The notes under the pieces: generated by a model
Seen by the model: only the letters and a program-made list of their open reading frames with translations
What the model was told of the DNA's origin: nothing
Database searches by the model: none
Program-made: the position numbers and the translations under genes
Shown here: one piece after another, positions 62,542 to 64,000 of the stretch
Numbering within the stretch: the stretch's first letter is position 1
How the letters are laid out: each line of letters starts with the position of its first letter
Origin: Paralithodes platypus
Taxonomy: Eukaryota; Arthropoda; Malacostraca; Decapoda; Lithodidae
Reading direction: 5' to 3'
DNA: 64,000 nucleotides
Assembly: GCA_032716605.1 (NCBI GenBank)
Contig: CM064481.1
Coordinates: forward strand, 16,318,811 to 16,382,810

Positions 62542-64000
62542 GCCTATTTATTCAGTTAGCAATTTACAGAGTTGGTACCACATAGTTTGTTACAAATATG
62601 ACATGTACCAGCCTTGCATAATTCCAACTAAGGATAGCCCAATAAGGCCGTTAGGCGTATTTCCATGACAATAGGCTAAGTCTATAGGGGGGATGAGGGG
62701 GGGGGCAAAGCCTGTACCTGTAATGAGGGCGCTAGGCCTACTAAACTTCTAAATTAAATTAAATCGCACCAAAAAATAAATAAAAACCATTGCTAACCTA
62801 GCATAGGCTAGCCTATTAAAATGAGCGCTAGCAGTAGCCTAGTCTAGTAAAATCGGTACGATTTTACTTAGTGGACACCTATTTGACAGGTTACACAGGT
62901 AGCCTACCGCCAACGATTTAATACATATTTTTTTTCGGTTTCCACGCATCCAACACCAAGCTAGCCTACACCCTTTTCTGGTGTACGAAACACTAAAAAA
63001 GCAATGGGAACACTTTAATAATGATAATAGGCTAGGCTATGAGACGAAATATAAAGACAACTCGATTGCGTTCGTGGAAGTAGCCTAGCGTCGCTTTGTT
63101 TACTTTACGCTCGGAGTGACTTCCCGGTCCCGCCGCCTTGGCGGTCGACTTCAAATGGCTAAGCTTATATAACCAGTTGTTGGGTCCATTTTTTTATAAA
63201 GACTTGCGTTATAGACCGTGGTATACAGGACAGGGTTGAGGGGAGAGGGGGGGCTCTGCCCCCCCCCCCCCCCCTCGTGAATTATAATAATCGTCATGTA
63301 GCCTATGTGGCCAGTAGGGGGCAAGTAAAACAGCTGGCCGTACTAACCTCGAGCGTCCTGCAGGGTGCCAAAACAGAAATTATCCAGTTCTGGATCAATT
63401 TTCTAAGCTTACAAGGATCAACTTTGCGCGGCGTCTGCGGGTGGCGCAGCCCCCCGCTTCATAACAGGGGGTCCGGGGGGCGTAGCCCCCCGGCCGCCGG
63501 AGAAATTTTGAGATGTGAAGGTAAATATATGCACAATACATGCTCAAAATTTATTAAAAGGAATGAATAATATTGTAAGTAAAAGGGATGTTATGTATGT
63601 TTACTGGTGTTTAATCAGGATACTAGGGGAGCTGGCTGCCTGTACTTCAGTCTCAAAGAGATGCACTTCAGGTCCACTAATATAGGCATTGAAAACAGGT
63701 TTTTAAATTATTCTTAGCAGTCCCTGTTTTAGTTTTGTAACTTTTGTCCAATAAAGATTTCATGTATATTTGTTGTTGCATTCCAAGAACTATTACATAC
63801 TTAATTTATATCCTTTCATATGATACATGAGTTACTATAGAGTACTGGTTAAAATACATACCGGTACAAAGTTTCAAGAATAAACTTTGATTAGAACATT
63901 TGTTTGTCTATTATTTTCCCTGGGCCGAGTAAAAAATACCTGGGTAGGCTATTCCCATCTCGGGTTAAGTACAATCAGTAGGAACGTAGAAACTTACTTT
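62541..64000. other. No gene seen; G/C-run-rich repeats
   Basis: TTTCCACGCATCCAACACCA at about 62940 repeats 43028. At 63241-63275 and about 63440-63500 there are paired runs (GGGGGGGCTCTGCCCCCCC, GGGGGGCGTAGCCCCCC) able to form hairpins. ORFs here have no recognisable motif. Confidence 0.5.

Noticed and set aside
1..64000. Bacterial operons, rRNA genes, riboswitches or origins
   Set aside because: Gene structure, retroelement content and repeat density are eukaryotic; nothing of this kind was seen on either strand.

Overview
The window is eukaryotic, repeat-dense DNA. It has long non-coding tracts, microsatellite-tailed LINEs, BEL/Pao and DIRS retroelements, TA- and TTAA-flanked DNA transposons, and one intact intron-poor C2H2 zinc-finger gene. 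An arthropod, perhaps a decapod crustacean, is my guess; it rests on the mobile-element mix and the many AGGCCTAGCCT-type runs, and nothing here proves it. The zinc-finger gene at 11312-14194 (minus) is the only plausible host gene. Almost everything else is mobile DNA, and the value of the window is that element borders can be read to the base from target duplications and empty sites.

1-10.8 kb: a 5'-truncated minus-strand LINE (658-3085), a 29-bp minisatellite (3390-4380), a foldback MITE (4464-4837), a 48-bp minisatellite that happens to be open in frame (4883-6041), then a second copy of the foldback MITE (6852-10792) split by a LINE (6983-10548) with target duplication CAGTA.

10.8-19.4 kb: the zinc-finger gene lies between two inverted copies of a TA-flanked Tc1/mariner-like MITE. 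The second copy (15475-17368) is split by a LINE, and that LINE is split by a 605-bp TTAA-flanked element (A). Next come a second copy of A containing another TTAA element (B), and a third TTAA element (C). Copy A2 and C sit in a repeat (D) whose uninterrupted form is present at 40797-41287.

20-41 kb: an old DIRS-type element (about 20.2-40.2 kb) is interrupted three times. A LINE with a 2A-like motif (22533-26496, 15-bp duplication) sits in gag. A complete second DIRS element (27107-36137) also sits in gag; it has inverted terminal repeats and an internal complementary region. An RTE-like 3' fragment (39447-40070, about 12-bp duplication) sits in the tyrosine recombinase. The inner DIRS itself carries TTAA element B and a LINE fragment.

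41-64 kb: a BEL/Pao LTR retrotransposon (43247-61143, minus, duplication CCGTT, nearly identical LTRs) sits in a palindromic repeat field. Read 5' to 3' on the minus strand it has LTR, primer-binding site, an SGNH/GDSL-type hydrolase ORF, gag-protease, RT-RNase H-integrase, polypurine tract, LTR. It carries three nested insertions: a second 2A-LINE copy, a structurally intact LINE with two open ORFs (52787 to about 57220), and an internally deleted pogo/psq-type transposon (57854-60074). The SGNH ORF immediately downstream of the BEL/Pao primer-binding site is the best candidate for something undescribed.
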